Positions 29,552 through 41,719 of a stretch of DNA of 64,000 bases are shown here, in pieces. Each line of letters starts with the position of its first letter. Position 1 is the stretch's first letter. The notes under the pieces were generated by a model, which did no database searches, was not told the origin of the DNA, and saw nothing but the letters and a program-made list of their open reading frames with translations. The translations under genes were made by a program, and so were the position numbers. Origin of the DNA: Variovorax sp. dw_308 (GTDB lineage Bacteria > Pseudomonadota > Gammaproteobacteria > Burkholderiales > Burkholderiaceae_C); contig NZ_JAATOM010000024.1 of NCBI RefSeq assembly GCF_019207085.1, positions 1 through 64,000 on the forward strand, given 5' to 3'.

Positions 29552-30189
29552 AGCACATCGACTTCTACCTGGATTTCATCTCGCCCTACGCCTACCTCGC
29601 GTTCGAGCAACTGCCCAAGGCGCTGGACGGGCTGAGTTGCAGCGTGGCCTACAAGCCGATCCTGTTCGGCGCGGTGCTCAAGCAGCATGGGCAGCTCGGC
29701 CCCGCGGAAATTCCGACGAAGCGCGAATGGACCTACCGGCAGGTGCTGTGGCTCGGGCATGTCCACGGCATCCCCATCGAGATGCCGGCCGCGCATCCGT
29801 TCAACCCGCTGGCCCATCTGCGGCTGGCGCTGGCCACCTCGCCGGACGGCAACATCAGCCGCTACGTGGCCGAGACGGTCTTTCGCGAGGTGTGGCGCGG
29901 CGGCCAGGAGGCAACTGATGCCGCGCGGCTGGCGGCGCTGGCCGAGCGCCTGGAATTGCGTCGCGAGCCCGGCAGCGATGCGGTCAAGGCGCAACTCAAG
30001 GCCAACACCGACGAGGCGCTGTCGCGAGGTGCGTTCGGCGTGCCGGCCTATGCGGTCGACGGCCGGCTGATCTGGGGATTCGACAGCCTAGTGATGCTGC
30101 GTGCGGCGCTGCTGGATGACCCGTGGTTCGACGGCCCGCAATGGCACGGCGCGGCAAACCGGCCCTCGCTGCAGCGCGGCCAACGCTGA
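29548..30189 (+). CDS. 2-hydroxychromene-2-carboxylate isomerase / DsbA-like protein
   Basis: A 213-aa thioredoxin-fold protein of the kappa-GST/HCCA isomerase group. FYLDFISPYAYLAFEQLP holds the catalytic Ser position (about 12), and AFGVPAYAVDGRLIWGFD is the cis-Pro loop. No aromatic-degradation genes are nearby, so the real substrate may be a glutathione conjugate. The ATG overlaps the DUF1289 stop by 4 bp. Confidence 0.8.
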   Translation: MKHIDFYLDFISPYAYLAFEQLPKALDGLSCSVAYKPILFGAVLKQHGQLGPAEIPTKREWTYRQVLWLGHVHGIPIEMPAAHPFNPLAHLRLALATSPDGNISRYVAETVFREVWRGGQEATDAARLAALAERLELRREPGSDAVKAQLKANTDEALSRGAFGVPAYAVDGRLIWGFDSLVMLRAALLDDPWFDGPQWHGAANRPSLQRGQR

Positions 30190-30381
30190 CACTGAAAAAT
30201 CGCGCAACCGTGCCATATGGCGGTTTTTCCCAGTGTTGAATTCCGCATCTTGAAACCCTCCCAAGGGGTTTCACCCTAGTTTGTAAGCATCTGTCAGTTT
30301 CGCGAAAGTCTCGGGTCAGTCCCAAGGCGAAGAATTTGGCACGGTTCCGACTGGGGCCGCATTCATTTTCAGGAGACGACG

Positions 30382-32070
<1,689 letters not shown>

Positions 32071-32114
32071 TCCCGCCCACGCGGCACCCGGCTGGCCGGG
32101 TGCTTCGCAAGAAG

Positions 32115-32150
32115 AAGCCTCATGCCGCGCGAGCGCCATGAGGCTTTTCA
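32115..32150. terminator. bidirectional terminator between the MFS gene and msrA
   Basis: AAGCCTCATG and CATGAGGCTT form a perfect 10-bp stem followed by TTTT on the plus strand and A-rich sequence before it, suited to both converging genes. A second hairpin, GCACCCGG/CCGGGTGC, precedes it. Confidence 0.65.
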
Positions 32151-32163
32151 CATGGACTTTTCT

Positions 32164-32670
32164 TCAGGCAGCGGCGCGTCTTGGCAGGCGCCAGCCTTTC
32201 CGGACGAAGTGGCAGGTATAACCGTCGGGAAGGCGCTCCAGGTAGTCCTGGTGCTCCGGCTCGGCCTCCCAGAAAGTCGGCGCAGGGGTCACTTCCGTCA
32301 CCACCTTGCCAGGCCAGAGCCCGGAGGCATCGACATCCTGGATGGTGTCGAGTGCCACGGCCTTCTGCGCGTCGCTGGTGAAGAAGATGGCCGAACGGTA
32401 GCTGGTGCCGACATCATTGCCCTGACGGTTCTTCGTGCTGGGATCGTGAATCTGGAAGAAGAATTCCAGCAGGTCGCGATAGCTGACAACCTCGTTGTCG
32501 AAAACGATCTCGATGCCTTCGGCATGCCCCGGATGGCTGCGGTAGGTGGGGTGGTCGTTGCTGCCGCCCACGTAGCCCACGCGCGTGGCTTTCACGCCCG
32601 ACAGCTTGCGGATGAGGTCTTGCATGCCCCAGAAACAGCCACCAGCCAGCACTGCGGTTTCGGTCGTCAT
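32164..32670 (-). CDS. msrA: Peptide methionine-S-sulfoxide reductase A
   Basis: A 168-aa enzyme reducing methionine-S-sulfoxide in proteins. The catalytic GGCFWG is at residues 10-15, and [14 protein letters not shown]-like [14 protein letters not shown] and [10 protein letters not shown] are typical. No clear resolving Cys pair is seen in the C-terminal tail; one Cys (CHFVRKG) is present. It lies 17 bp downstream of msrB, so the two are an operon. Confidence 0.92.
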   Translation of the reverse strand: MTTETAVLAGGCFWGMQDLIRKLSGVKATRVGYVGGSNDHPTYRSHPGHAEGIEIVFDNEVVSYRDLLEFFFQIHDPSTKNRQGNDVGTSYRSAIFFTSDAQKAVALDTIQDVDASGLWPGKVVTEVTPAPTFWEAEPEHQDYLERLPDGYTCHFVRKGWRLPRRAAA

Positions 32671-32687
32671 TTGGAGGCTTCCTTTTC

Positions 32688-33131
32688 TCAGAGTTGAGGG
32701 ATGTATTCGCCGTAGCCTGTCGCTTCCATTTCCGCTTCCGGAATGAAACGCAGCGAGGCCGAATTGATGCAGTAGCGCAGGCCGCCGAGCGCCTTGGGTC
32801 CATCGTCGAAGACATGGCCCAGGTGGCTGTCGCCATGGGTCGAACGCACCTCGGTTCGCATCATGCCGTGGCTGCGGTCCTTGATCTCGTTGACGTTCTC
32901 ATCGACAACCGTCTTGGCGAATGCGGGCCATCCGCAGCCGGAATTGAACTTGTCGCGCGACGAAAACAGCGGCTCGCCGGAGACGATGTCGACGTAGAGG
33001 CCGCGCTCGAAGTGCTCGTCGTACTCGCCGGTGAACGGGCGCTCCGTGCCGCTTTGCTGCGTCACGCGCCGCTGCTCCGGCGTGAGACGGGCAATTGCCT
33101 CGGCGCTCTTCTCATACCTGTTGCCTGCCAT
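32688..33131 (-). CDS. msrB: Peptide methionine-R-sulfoxide reductase B
   Basis: A 147-aa enzyme for the R epimer. GCGWPAF and [11 protein letters not shown] hold the resolving-like and catalytic Cys, and [10 protein letters not shown] is conserved. The two CxxC zinc pairs found in many MsrB proteins are absent here, so this is a zinc-free type. First gene of the msrB-msrA operon, divergent from uvrA. Confidence 0.92.
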   Translation of the reverse strand: MAGNRYEKSAEAIARLTPEQRRVTQQSGTERPFTGEYDEHFERGLYVDIVSGEPLFSSRDKFNSGCGWPAFAKTVVDENVNEIKDRSHGMMRTEVRSTHGDSHLGHVFDDGPKALGGLRYCINSASLRFIPEAEMEATGYGEYIPQL

Positions 33132-33318
33132 TCGAGCCTCCGTAAAGTTGAACGAACACCCTACATGGTGCTTCAGGTTGGAATATCCAGTGTTTGGTGT
33201 GGGCGGTGTTCGTCACAGGACCGGCCCGTGCAGGCGCCTGGATATGCAGGTCAAACGGCGTGGCGGCCGACGGATGCAAGCGCAAGACCCTGCCACGGCG
33301 GGGTCGCAGTGTGCTCCC

Positions 33319-33324
33319 TAGAAT
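33319..33324 (+). promoter_or_regulatory. -10-like TAGAAT for uvrA
   Basis: TAGAAT lies 25 bases before the uvrA ATG. No good -35 and no LexA-like CTGT-N8-ACAG box was seen in the intergenic region. Confidence 0.35.
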
Positions 33325-33348
33325 GTTTGCCCCACACCCAAGGCACGC

Positions 33349-36300
33349 ATGACACAGGGCTCCATCCGGATTCGCGGCGCACGCCAGCACAACCTCCAGA
33401 ACATCGACATCGACATCCGCACGGGCGAGATGACGGTGGTCACCGGCCCGAGCGGCTCCGGCAAGTCCAGCCTGGTGTTCGACACGCTGTACGCGGAAGG
33501 GCAGCGTCGGTATGTCGAGACCTTCTCGGCCTACGCGCGCCAGTTCCTCGATCGCATGGACAAGCCGGCGGTGGACAAGGTCGAGGGCGTGCCGCCCGCG
33601 ATCGCCATCGACCAGACCAACCCGGTGCGTTCCTCGCGCTCCACCGTGGGCACGATGACGGAGCTGAACGACCACCTGAAGCTGCTGTTCGCACGGGCCG
33701 CCGAGTTGTTCGACCGCGAGACGGCCTTGCAGGTGCGGCATGACTCGCCCGATTCGATCTACTCGGCGCTGGTCGAGCGCGCGAAGGACGCGGGCGACCC
33801 GCGCGTGGTGCTGACCTTTCCGGTGGAGCTGCCGGCGACGACCAGCGCGGAGGAAGTGACGCAATGGCTGTCCGCCAGCGGCTTCACGCGCGTGCACGGC
33901 GAGCGCGAGGTCGCCACGCCGACCGGGCCGCGCAAGGTGCTCGACGTGGTGGCGGATCGCTTCCGCATGGCGGGTGCGGAACGGGCGCGCGTGATCGAGG
34001 CGATCGAAGTGGCGTTGAAGCGTGGCAGCGGGCGGCTCACGGTCTATGCGCTGGCGGCGGACGAAGGGCGCCCCGCGGAGGGTAGCGAAGCACAGGCGGC
34101 GGCGAGCGTGCGGGCGGCAGGCACGCCCGAGGCGTGGAAGTTCTCCACCGGCCTGCACTGCCCCGAGAGCGACATCCGCTACGGCGACCCGCTGCCGTCG
34201 ATGTTCTCGTTCAACTCGGCCGTCGGCGCCTGCGAAACCTGCCGCGGCTTCGGCCGCGTGATCGGTGTCGACCTCGGGCTCGTGATTCCCAACGACAAGC
34301 TCACGCTGCGCGCCGGCGCGATCAAGACGATCCAGACGCCCGCATGGAAGGAGGCGCAGGACGACCTCATGCGCCACGCGGAAGCCGCCGGCGTCCCGCG
34401 CGACACGCCCTGGGCCAAGCTCACGCAAGAACAGAAGGACTGGGTCATCGAAGGCTCGCCCAACTACAAGGGCAAGTGGAACCAGCAGTGGTACGGCATC
34501 AGGCGCTTCTTCGGCTACCTGGAGAGCAAGGCCTACAAGATGCACATCCGCGTGCTCTTGTCGAAGTACCGCAGCTACACGCCGTGCCCGGTGTGCGCGG
34601 GTGCGCGGCTCAAGCTGGAAAGCCTGCTGTGGCGCATCGGCAGCAAGGAAGATGCCGACGCGGTGCTGCCGCCGGAGAAGCGCTTCATGCCGGTGGGCGT
34701 GAAGTGGTCGCGTGCGCAGCTGGAGGCGCTGCCGGGGCTTTGCCTGCATGACTTGATGCTGCTGTCGATCGAGCGGCTGCGGCGGTTCTTTGATCGGCAG
34801 GTTGCAAGCGGAGAGAGACCCTCACCCCAACCCTCTCCCGCAAGCGGGAGAGGGAGTGAATTGCCTTCTCCCGCGCGCGGGGAAGGGGCTCGGACGAATC
34901 TCCTCCCTCTCCCGCCCGCGGGAGAGGGCCGGGGTGAGGGCGAGTTGCAAGCCCTCAAACTCCTCTTCGACGAAATCACCACCCGCCTGCGCTACCTGCA
35001 CGACGTCGGCATCGGCTACCTCACGCTCGACCGCCAGAGCCGCACGCTCTCCGGCGGCGAAGTTCAGCGCATCAACCTCACGACCGCGCTCGGCACTTCG
35101 CTGGTCAACACGCTGTTCGTGCTGGACGAGCCCAGCATCGGCCTGCACCCGCGCGACATGAGCCGCATCACCGAGGCCATGCTGCGCCTGCGCGATGCGG
35201 GCAACACGCTGGTCGTGGTCGAGCACGACCCGGCCGTGATGCTCGCGGCCGACCGCGTCATCGACATGGGCCCGGGGCCCGGCGTGCGTGGCGGACAGGT
35301 GGTGTTCGACGGCACGGTCGATGCGCTGCGCAATGCCGACACGCTCACCGGCGCCTACCTCGGCGGCCGCAAGCAGATCGGCATGGGCTTCAAGCGCCTC
35401 GTGAGCGAGAACACGCACCGCCTGATCCTCGAAGGCGCGCGCGAGCACAACCTGCAGGACGTGACGGTCGAGATACCGCTGCATCGGCTCGTCGTGGTCA
35501 CTGGCGTCAGCGGCTCCGGCAAGTCGACCTTGATCCAGGACGTGCTGGCGCCGGCACTGATGCGTCACTTCGGCAAGCAGACCGAGACGCCGGGCGCGCA
35601 CGACCGCCTGCTCGGCGCGGACTACCTGAGCGACGTGGTCTTCGTCGACCAGTCGCCCATCGGCAAGACCGCGCGCTCCAACCCGGCGAGCTATGTCGGC
35701 GCCTGGGACGCGGTGCGCGAGATCTTCGCGACCGCGGGCCTGTCCAGGCAACGCGGCTACACCGCCAGCAAGTTCAGCTTCAACAGCGGCGATGGGCGCT
35801 GCCCGACCTGCGGCGGCTCCGGCTTCGAGCATGTGGAGATGCAGTTCCTGAGCGACGTGTACCTGCGCTGCCCCGACTGCGATGGCCAGCGCTACCGGCC
35901 GGAGATCCTGGAGGTGACGATCGAGCGCGCCGGCAAGACGCTCAATGTGGCGGACGTGCTCGAACTCACCGTGGCCGAGGCGGCGCAGGTGTTCGTGGAA
36001 GACCGCGATGTGCTGCGCATGCTGCAACCCATCGTCGATGTCGGCCTGGACTATGTGAAGCTGGGCCAGCCCGTGCCGACGCTTTCGGGCGGCGAGGCGC
36101 AGCGCCTCAAGCTCGCGGGCTTCCTGGCCGAGGCTGCGAAGAACGCGACTTCGAGCAAGCAGGCAGTGGCGCGCAAGGGCACCTTGTTCCTGTTCGACGA
36201 ACCGACCACCGGCCTGCACTTCGATGACATCGCGCGCCTGATGCGGGCGTTGCGCAAGCTGCTCGAGGCCGGGCACTCGCTGGTCGTGATCGAGCACAAC

Positions 36301-39300
36301 CTCGATGTGATCCGCGCGAGCGACTGGCTCATCGACCTGGGGCCCGAAGGCGGGGAGGGTGGCGGCCGCGTCGTGGCCGAAGGAACGCCTGAGCATGTGC
36401 GCGAGATGAAGGGCACCTTCACCGGCGAGGCCTTGCGCGACTATGAGCTGGCCATCGGGCCGTCGCGCCTGCGCGCAGCCGAACCTACCGCGCGGTATGG
36501 CGCCCCCTCCGAGCGGGAGAAGGCGGGCGCGGGAGAGGGAGCAAGAGGGGAGGGGGCCATCCAGATCGTCAACGCGCGAGAGCACAACCTCAAGAACCTG
36601 ACGGTCGACATCCCGCGCGGCAAGTTCAGCGTGGTCACGGGTGTGAGCGGCTCCGGCAAGTCCACGCTCGCTTTCGACATCCTCTTCAACGAAGGCCAGC
36701 GCCGCTACCTCGAATCGCTCAACGCCTACGCCCGCAGCATCGTGCAGCCCGCGGGCCGGCCCGAGGTCGATGCGGTCTACGGCATCCCGCCGACGGTCGC
36801 GATCGAGCAGCGCCTCTCGCGCGGCGGCCGCAAGAGCACCGTCGGCACCACCACCGAGGTCTGGCACTTCCTGCGCCTGCTCTACGTCAAGCTCGGCATC
36901 CAGCATTGCATCCACGATGGCGCCGCGGTGCAGCCGCAGACGCCGGACAGCATTGCGGCGCAGTTGTTGAAGACCTTCCGCGGCCAGCACATCGGCCTGC
37001 TGGCGCCGCTGGTGAGCAACCGCAAGGGCGTCTACACCGAACTCGCCGATTGGGCGCGACCGCGCGGCTACACCCACCTGCGCGTGGACGGCGCCTTCCT
37101 GCCGACGCTGAACTTCCCGCGCATCGACCGCTTCAAGGAGCACAGCATCGAACTGCCCGTGGCCAGCCTCGACGTGCTGCCGGAGAACGAGGCGCTGCTG
37201 CGCGAATCGCTCACGCGCGCGCTCGAACATGGCAAGGGCGTGGTGCATGTGCTGAGCCAACTCACCGGCCTCAAGGCCGCGATGATGGCGGGCGCGCCGA
37301 CCACCGGCATCGGCCGCGTGCAGGTGTTCTCCACGCTGCGCGCCTGCCCCGTCTGCAGCACCAGCTACGCGGAACTCGACCCGCGCCTGTTCAGCTACAA
37401 CAGCAAGCACGGCTGGTGCCCTGACTGCGTGGGCACCGGCGTGAAGCTCACCAAGGACCAGCGCAAGGTCTACGACGATTCGGTCATGGCCGACGACCAG
37501 AAGGGGCGCGAGCAGACCTTTGCGGAGCCTGAGGCAGAGGACGTGGGCGATGTGGATTGCCCGACATGCACCGGCACGCGGTTGAATGCGACGGCGCGCG
37601 CGGTGCTGTTCGCGGGGGGCGGGGCCGCCCCTCACCCCGGCCCTCTCCCCAGAGGGGAGAGGGAGGAGGTCGCTTCGGCGCGGGCGCCGGTATTCCTCCC
37701 TCTCCCGCTTGCGGGAGAGGGCCGGGGTGAGGGTGCATTCCAAGGCATCGGCATCACCGAACTCGCCCGCATGAGCGTCACCGATATCCGCCAATGGTTC
37801 GAAGGCCTCGAACTCATCGGCCGCGATGCCGAGATCGCCCGTGACCTGGTCCCCGAGATCAGGAGCCGCCTCGAATTCCTCGAAGAAGTCGGCCTCGGCT
37901 ATCTCACGCTCGACCGCGGTGCACCGACGTTGAGCGGCGGCGAAGCGCAGCGCATCCGGCTCGCCGCCCAGCTCGGCAGCAACCTGCAAGGCGTCTGCTA
38001 CGTGCTCGACGAGCCGACCATCGGCCTGCACGCGCGCGACAACCAGATCCTGCTCGACGCGTTGCACAAGCTCGGCGACAAGGGCAACACGCTCGTCGTC
38101 GTGGAGCATGACGAGGACACGATCCGCCGCGCCGATCACATCATCGACATCGGCCCGAGCGCCGGCAAGCGCGGCGGCAAGCTGGTGGCCGAAGGAACGG
38201 TGGCCGACATCCAGGCCGCCGTCGATTCGCAGACCGGCCGCTACCTGCGTGACGCCATCAAGCACCCCTTGCAACCCCGCAGGGCTGTCTTGCTCCCTCT
38301 CCCCGCCGGGGAGAGGGCAGGGGTGAGGGGCAGCACCGCACAGGCTGCTGCGCCATCCGCAGACCCGCACCCCAACCCTCTCCCGCCAGCGGGAGAGGGA
38401 GCCAACAAATGGCTCACCGTCCATGGCGCCTACCTGCACAACCTGCAGGACATCACCGCCACGCTGCCGCTGCATCGCCTCGTCGCCGTCACCGGCGTCA
38501 GCGGCTCCGGCAAGTCCACGCTCGCGCGCGATGTGTTGCTCGCCAACGTGCAGGCGGTCGTCGTGCAGCGCATGACCAGGGCCGGCCGCGACAACGACGA
38601 TGCCGGCAAGCGCCCGGCGTGGGCGGGCTGCAAGTCGGTGAACGGCTACAGCACCATCGACCGCGTGCTCGAAGTCGACCAGACCCCCATCGGCAAGACC
38701 CCGCGCAGTTGCCCCGCCACCTACATCGGCTTCTGGGACACCATCCGCAAGCTCTTCGCCGACACGCTGGAGGCGAAGGCGCGCGGCTACGGCCCGGCAC
38801 GCTTCAGCTTCAACACCGGCGAAGGGCGTTGCCCCGGCTGCGACGGCGCCGGCATCCGCACCATCGCGATGAGCTTCCTGCCCGACGTGAAGGTGCCCTG
38901 CGAGGTCTGCCACGGCGCACGCTTCAATCCCGAAACATTGGCCGTCAGCTGGCGCGGCAAGAGCATCGGCGAGGTGCTGCAGATGGAGGTCGACGAGGCG
39001 GTCGACTTCTTCGCCGCCATGCCGAACATCAGCCATCCGCTGCAGTTGCTCAAGGATGTGGGGCTGGGCTACCTCACGCTTGGCCAGCCCTCGCCCACGC
39101 TGAGCGGCGGCGAGGCGCAACGCATCAAGCTCGTCACCGAACTCAGCAAGGTGCGTGACGACGTCACGCGCCGCGGCAACAAGGCGCCGCACACGCTCTA
39201 CGTGCTCGACGAGCCGACGGTGGGCCTGCACATGGCCGATGTGGAGAAGCTCATCCACGTGCTGCACCGCCTGGTCAACGGCGGCCACAGCGTGGTGGTG

Positions 39301-39474
39301 ATCGAGCATGACCTCGACGTGATCGCCGAGGCCGACTGGATCATCGATCTCGGCCCTGAAGGTGGCAACGCCGGCGGCCGCATCGTCGCCGCCGCGCCGC
39401 CGGAAGAGGTGGTGCGCATCGGCACGCACACCGGCGTCGCATTGGCGCCTGTCTTGGCGCGCGGAACATCATGA
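33349..39474 (+). CDS. uvrA: Tandem, double-length UvrA excinuclease ATPase
   Basis: A 2041-aa protein, about twice the usual 940-aa UvrA. It has four ABC nucleotide-binding domains with Walker A motifs at residues 33 (GPSGSGKS), 719, 1098 and 1716 (GVSGSGKS each), four LSGGE signatures and four Walker B/DEP motifs. Several CxxC zinc modules remain ([41 protein letters not shown]). Each half looks like a complete UvrA, so the polypeptide could fold as an internal dimer. Four stretches of Gly/Glu/Pro/Arg-rich sequence at about 490-531, 1052-1070, 1427-1462 and 1649-1684 are translated palindromic repeats. Normal UvrA recognises bulky DNA lesions with UvrB; whether this one is the only copy cannot be told here. 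Confidence 0.93.
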   Translation: MTQGSIRIRGARQHNLQNIDIDIRTGEMTVVTGPSGSGKSSLVFDTLYAEGQRRYVETFSAYARQFLDRMDKPAVDKVEGVPPAIAIDQTNPVRSSRSTVGTMTELNDHLKLLFARAAELFDRETALQVRHDSPDSIYSALVERAKDAGDPRVVLTFPVELPATTSAEEVTQWLSASGFTRVHGEREVATPTGPRKVLDVVADRFRMAGAERARVIEAIEVALKRGSGRLTVYALAADEGRPAEGSEAQAAASVRAAGTPEAWKFSTGLHCPESDIRYGDPLPSMFSFNSAVGACETCRGFGRVIGVDLGLVIPNDKLTLRAGAIKTIQTPAWKEAQDDLMRHAEAAGVPRDTPWAKLTQEQKDWVIEGSPNYKGKWNQQWYGIRRFFGYLESKAYKMHIRVLLSKYRSYTPCPVCAGARLKLESLLWRIGSKEDADAVLPPEKRFMPVGVKWSRAQLEALPGLCLHDLMLLSIERLRRFFDRQVASGERPSPQPSPASGRGSELPSPARGEGARTNLLPLPPAGEGRGEGELQALKLLFDEITTRLRYLHDVGIGYLTLDRQSRTLSGGEVQRINLTTALGTSLVNTLFVLDEPSIGLHPRDMSRITEAMLRLRDAGNTLVVVEHDPAVMLAADRVIDMGPGPGVRGGQVVFDGTVDALRNADTLTGAYLGGRKQIGMGFKRLVSENTHRLILEGAREHNLQDVTVEIPLHRLVVVTGVSGSGKSTLIQDVLAPALMRHFGKQTETPGAHDRLLGADYLSDVVFVDQSPIGKTARSNPASYVGAWDAVREIFATAGLSRQRGYTASKFSFNSGDGRCPTCGGSGFEHVEMQFLSDVYLRCPDCDGQRYRPEILEVTIERAGKTLNVADVLELTVAEAAQVFVEDRDVLRMLQPIVDVGLDYVKLGQPVPTLSGGEAQRLKLAGFLAEAAKNATSSKQAVARKGTLFLFDEPTTGLHFDDIARLMRALRKLLEAGHSLVVIEHNLDVIRASDWLIDLGPEGGEGGGRVVAEGTPEHVREMKGTFTGEALRDYELAIGPSRLRAAEPTARYGAPSEREKAGAGEGARGEGAIQIVNAREHNLKNLTVDIPRGKFSVVTGVSGSGKSTLAFDILFNEGQRRYLESLNAYARSIVQPAGRPEVDAVYGIPPTVAIEQRLSRGGRKSTVGTTTEVWHFLRLLYVKLGIQHCIHDGAAVQPQTPDSIAAQLLKTFRGQHIGLLAPLVSNRKGVYTELADWARPRGYTHLRVDGAFLPTLNFPRIDRFKEHSIELPVASLDVLPENEALLRESLTRALEHGKGVVHVLSQLTGLKAAMMAGAPTTGIGRVQVFSTLRACPVCSTSYAELDPRLFSYNSKHGWCPDCVGTGVKLTKDQRKVYDDSVMADDQKGREQTFAEPEAEDVGDVDCPTCTGTRLNATARAVLFAGGGAAPHPGPLPRGEREEVASARAPVFLPLPLAGEGRGEGAFQGIGITELARMSVTDIRQWFEGLELIGRDAEIARDLVPEIRSRLEFLEEVGLGYLTLDRGAPTLSGGEAQRIRLAAQLGSNLQGVCYVLDEPTIGLHARDNQILLDALHKLGDKGNTLVVVEHDEDTIRRADHIIDIGPSAGKRGGKLVAEGTVADIQAAVDSQTGRYLRDAIKHPLQPRRAVLLPLPAGERAGVRGSTAQAAAPSADPHPNPLPPAGEGANKWLTVHGAYLHNLQDITATLPLHRLVAVTGVSGSGKSTLARDVLLANVQAVVVQRMTRAGRDNDDAGKRPAWAGCKSVNGYSTIDRVLEVDQTPIGKTPRSCPATYIGFWDTIRKLFADTLEAKARGYGPARFSFNTGEGRCPGCDGAGIRTIAMSFLPDVKVPCEVCHGARFNPETLAVSWRGKSIGEVLQMEVDEAVDFFAAMPNISHPLQLLKDVGLGYLTLGQPSPTLSGGEAQRIKLVTELSKVRDDVTRRGNKAPHTLYVLDEPTVGLHMADVEKLIHVLHRLVNGGHSVVVIEHDLDVIAEADWIIDLGPEGGNAGGRIVAAAPPEEVVRIGTHTGVALAPVLARGTS
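34817..34940. repeat. palindromic element 1 in uvrA
   Basis: Terminal inverted repeats CCCTCACCCC (34817-34826) and GGGGTGAGGG (34931-34940), with inner hairpins of the CCCTCTCCCGC/GCGGGAGAGGG type. GTTGCAAGC is present on both flanks (34801-34809 and 34944-34952), like a target-site duplication. It codes for a linker just ahead of the first LSGGE motif. Confidence 0.8.
36503..36558. repeat. palindromic element 2 in uvrA (eroded)
   Basis: A short remnant with CCCCCTCCGAGCGGGAG and GCGGGAGAGGGAG units at the junction of the two UvrA halves. It gives a Glu/Gly/Ala-rich linker ([15 protein letters not shown]). Confidence 0.55.
37629..37733. repeat. palindromic element 3 in uvrA
   Basis: The outer arms are 21-bp perfect inverted repeats (37629-37649 and 37713-37733) that begin CCCTCACCCC. 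Two inner hairpins lie between them. The element sits at the same place in the second UvrA half as element 1 in the first. Confidence 0.85.
38295..38399. repeat. palindromic element 4 in uvrA
   Basis: Two separate hairpins, CCCTCTCCCC/GGGGAGAGGG (38295-38317) and CCCTCTCCCGC/GCGGGAGAGGG (38376-38399), with CAGGGGTGAGGG and CCGCACCCC facing inward. The order of parts is inside-out relative to elements 1 and 3. It codes for the linker between the third and fourth ABC domains. Confidence 0.75.
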
Positions 39475-39530
39475 GTCGGTCCGCGCCTTCTGGCTGAAGA
39501 GACCCCAATGGCCGGCCCGAGCCGGACGGG

Positions 39531-39791
39531 TCAAAGCTTCCACCACAGCAGCCCCGCCACGATGGCGGGCACCGCGAAGATGCCGAGGAAGATCGGGAGC
39601 TCCTCGCCCCACGAGTAGCCGGCGGTGCTGACCCCGACCCACATGTTGACGAAGGCAGCCGCGAGCCAGAGCGGGACGAACACCTTCGCGCCCGCCACCA
39701 CGCCGGCCATTCCGTGCCCCCACGCATGGCCCAGCAGCAGGCACGCCGCCATCAGCGCAAAACCGCCGCCCAACACGATCACTGTGTGCAT
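39531..39791 (-). CDS. Small hypothetical membrane protein, 86 aa
   Basis: Starts MHTVIVLGGGFALMAACLLLGHAWG and has three hydrophobic stretches, ending AIVAGLLWWKL. GGAAGGAAG precedes the ATG at 39791 on the minus strand. No family recognised; the gene lies convergent to uvrA. Confidence 0.6.
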   Translation of the reverse strand: MHTVIVLGGGFALMAACLLLGHAWGHGMAGVVAGAKVFVPLWLAAAFVNMWVGVSTAGYSWGEELPIFLGIFAVPAIVAGLLWWKL

Positions 39792-39927
39792 GACTTCCTT
39801 CCTGGAAACCCGGAACGGCCCGGCAGGGTCGCCCATGGGACATCACGGATTGCTGACTTTCACCTGACCGGGCCCAATGCCCGGCTCGACATCATCGTCC
39901 AACGACATCGCCCAGGAGGCCTGCCCC

Positions 39928-40902
39928 ATGTTCACCCGTTCCCACCTGCTTCGCGCCACCGCGCTCGTCGCCCTCTCCGCCGCCGCGCCGCTCGCCGCAT
40001 GGGCGCAGGGCTTCCCGGCCAAGCCCGTCAAGCTGATCATCGCCTTCCCGGCCGGCGGCCCGACCGACATCACGATGCGGCAATTGGCCGAGAACGCCTC
40101 CAGGATCCTCGGCCAGCCCGTCATCATCGACAACAAGCCCGGCGCCGGCGGCACCCTGCCCGCGCAGGCTTTGCAGACCACCGCGCCCGACGGCTACACC
40201 ATCGCCTAGATCCCGCTCGGCGTGTTCCGCCTCGGCTACACCACCAAGATCAACTGGGACCCGATCAAGGACATCACCTACGTCATCAACGTCACCGGCT
40301 ACGCCTTTGGCATCGTCGTGCCGGCCAGCAGCCCGTTCAAGACCTGGGCCGACTTCGTCGCCTATGCCAAGGCCAACCCCGGCAAGCTCACCTACGGCTC
40401 CACCGGCACGCTGACCAGTCCGCACCTCACCACCGAAATCGTCGCGCAGAAGGCCGGCATCGAACTGCAGCACGTGCCGTACAAGGGCAGCGCGGACCTG
40501 TCGCTGGCCGTGCTCAGCGGCCAGTTGATGGCCGCCGCCGACAGCACCGGCTTCGCGCCGCAGGTCGAGGCCGGCAAGCTGCGCGTGCTCAACACCTGGG
40601 GCGAGAAGCGCCTGGCCAAGTTCCCCGACGCGCCGACGCTGAAGGAGCTGGGCTACGACGTCGTCCAGAACTCGCCCTTCGGCATCGGCGCCCCCAAGGG
40701 CACGCCGCCCGAGGTGGTGAAGAAGCTGCATGACGCCTTCAAGCTGGCGATGGAGGAACCGAGCTACGTCGCCGCGCTCGGTCGCTACGACATGCTGCCC
40801 GACTACAAGAGCTCGGCGCAGTACTCCCAGTTCGCCAAGGACACGGTGGCGCGGGAGAAGGTGATCATCGAGAAACTGGGGTTGGCGAAGCCCGTGAATT
40901 GA
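39928..40902 (+). pseudogene. Bug/TctC-family solute-binding protein gene with one TAG stop
   Basis: The frame codes for a complete 324-residue binding protein: signal peptide to AWAQG, then FPAKPVKLIIAFPAGGPTDI, KPGAGGTLPAQAL and a full C-terminal lobe to GLAKPVN. It is broken only by TAG at 40207-40209, inside GYTIA-stop-IPLGVFRLGY, where homologues commonly have Gln (CAG). AGGAGG precedes the ATG. A single C-to-T change would explain it. Unless suppressed, only the first 93 residues are made. Intact relatives bind carboxylates for TTT transporters; no permease genes are adjacent. Confidence 0.85.
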
Positions 40903-40916
40903 TGGCGAGGCTTCCA

Positions 40917-40989
40917 TATGCATAGAAAACGCATTTTTCTATACACGCCGCGGGCGATATGCAAGGAAGCTTGCATTTCCTGTGCATAT
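40917..40989. promoter_or_regulatory. AT-rich palindromes, candidate operators or remnants
   Basis: GCATAGAAAA and TTTTTCTATAC flank CGCA (40920-40944), and ATATGCA...TGCATAT with inner AGGAA/TTTCCT spans 40957-40989. Both start with ATATGCA. They stand out from the GC-rich surroundings and precede the broken Fic gene, so they may be the operator of the lost toxin-type locus. Confidence 0.4.
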
Positions 40990-41041
40990 CCTCGCGCTTG
41001 ATCAACTGGATCCCGCCCGATTTGGCGCGCCTTGATCCCCC

Positions 41042-41540
41042 AAGAAGCTGGCCAGCGCGAGTCGCCGGCCTGCGGAATTGAAGGGCATCGCCTCTGCAAT
41101 TCCCAACCAGGAAATCCTGACCGACACCTTGGGCCTGCAAGAGGCCAAGCACAGTTCCGAGATTGAGAACATCGTCACCACGCACGATGAATTGGTCAAG
41201 GGCGATGTGTTGCCCGAGGCCTTCGCGAATCCGGCGACGAAGGAAGTCTTGCGTTATCGCCAGGCGTTGCGTGGGATTCGAGCAGGTCCGATCAAGCGGC
41301 CTGATCACGGCGAATCATTTTGTTCAGGTCCAGGCCGAACTGGAGCGCAACAACGCAGGCTTTCGCAAACTCCCAGGTACGGCGCTGAAAGACGGAGCGG
41401 GGCGCACGGCCTACACCCCACCGCAGGACCCCGCCGAAACTGTGGCGCCGATGAGTGGGCTGGAGCGCTTCATCAACGACTCGGAGAACTTCGCCGCCGC
41501 GGCAACTACTACGTCAATCTGGCGCTCACTGCGATTCTGC
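41042..41540 (+). pseudogene. Broken Fic-family gene (N-terminal part only)
   Basis: Fic N-terminal sequence is clear: KKLASAS, AELKGIASAIPNQEILTDTLGLQEAKHSSEIENIVTTHDEL and FANPATKEVLRYRQALRG. After 41270 the homology continues in another frame as GLITANHFVQVQAELERNN and PAETVAPMSGLERFIND, a frameshift of one base. A TGA lies in frame just upstream (41033). The AMP-transfer motif HPFxxGNGR is missing, because sequence similarity ends near 41490. The gene is therefore dead. Confidence 0.75.
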
Positions 41541-41719
41541 CGGGCGAGAACCTCCGCGCAACACAGGGCGCCTGACCCACTCACCAAACCAGCCAACGCG
41601 CCGGCTTGCCCACCGGGCCGCTCTATCATTTGCGCGCTGACGGCCGGAGGGACCGCCAGTGCGCCACGACAGGCGCATCCGCGTAGACATAACGACAACC
41701 AGAACGGGACGACACCCCT

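Noticed and set aside
34801-38410. CRISPR-like array from the repeated CCCTCTCCC units
   Set aside because: The units are palindromic, unevenly spaced at 0.3-1.7 kb and lie in a coding frame. There are no regular spacers and no cas genes.
34822-39429. A 1535-codon open frame antisense to uvrA
   Set aside because: It has no recognisable domain, is Ala/Arg/His-rich, and follows the third-codon GC bias of uvrA. Such shadow frames are expected in DNA this GC-rich.
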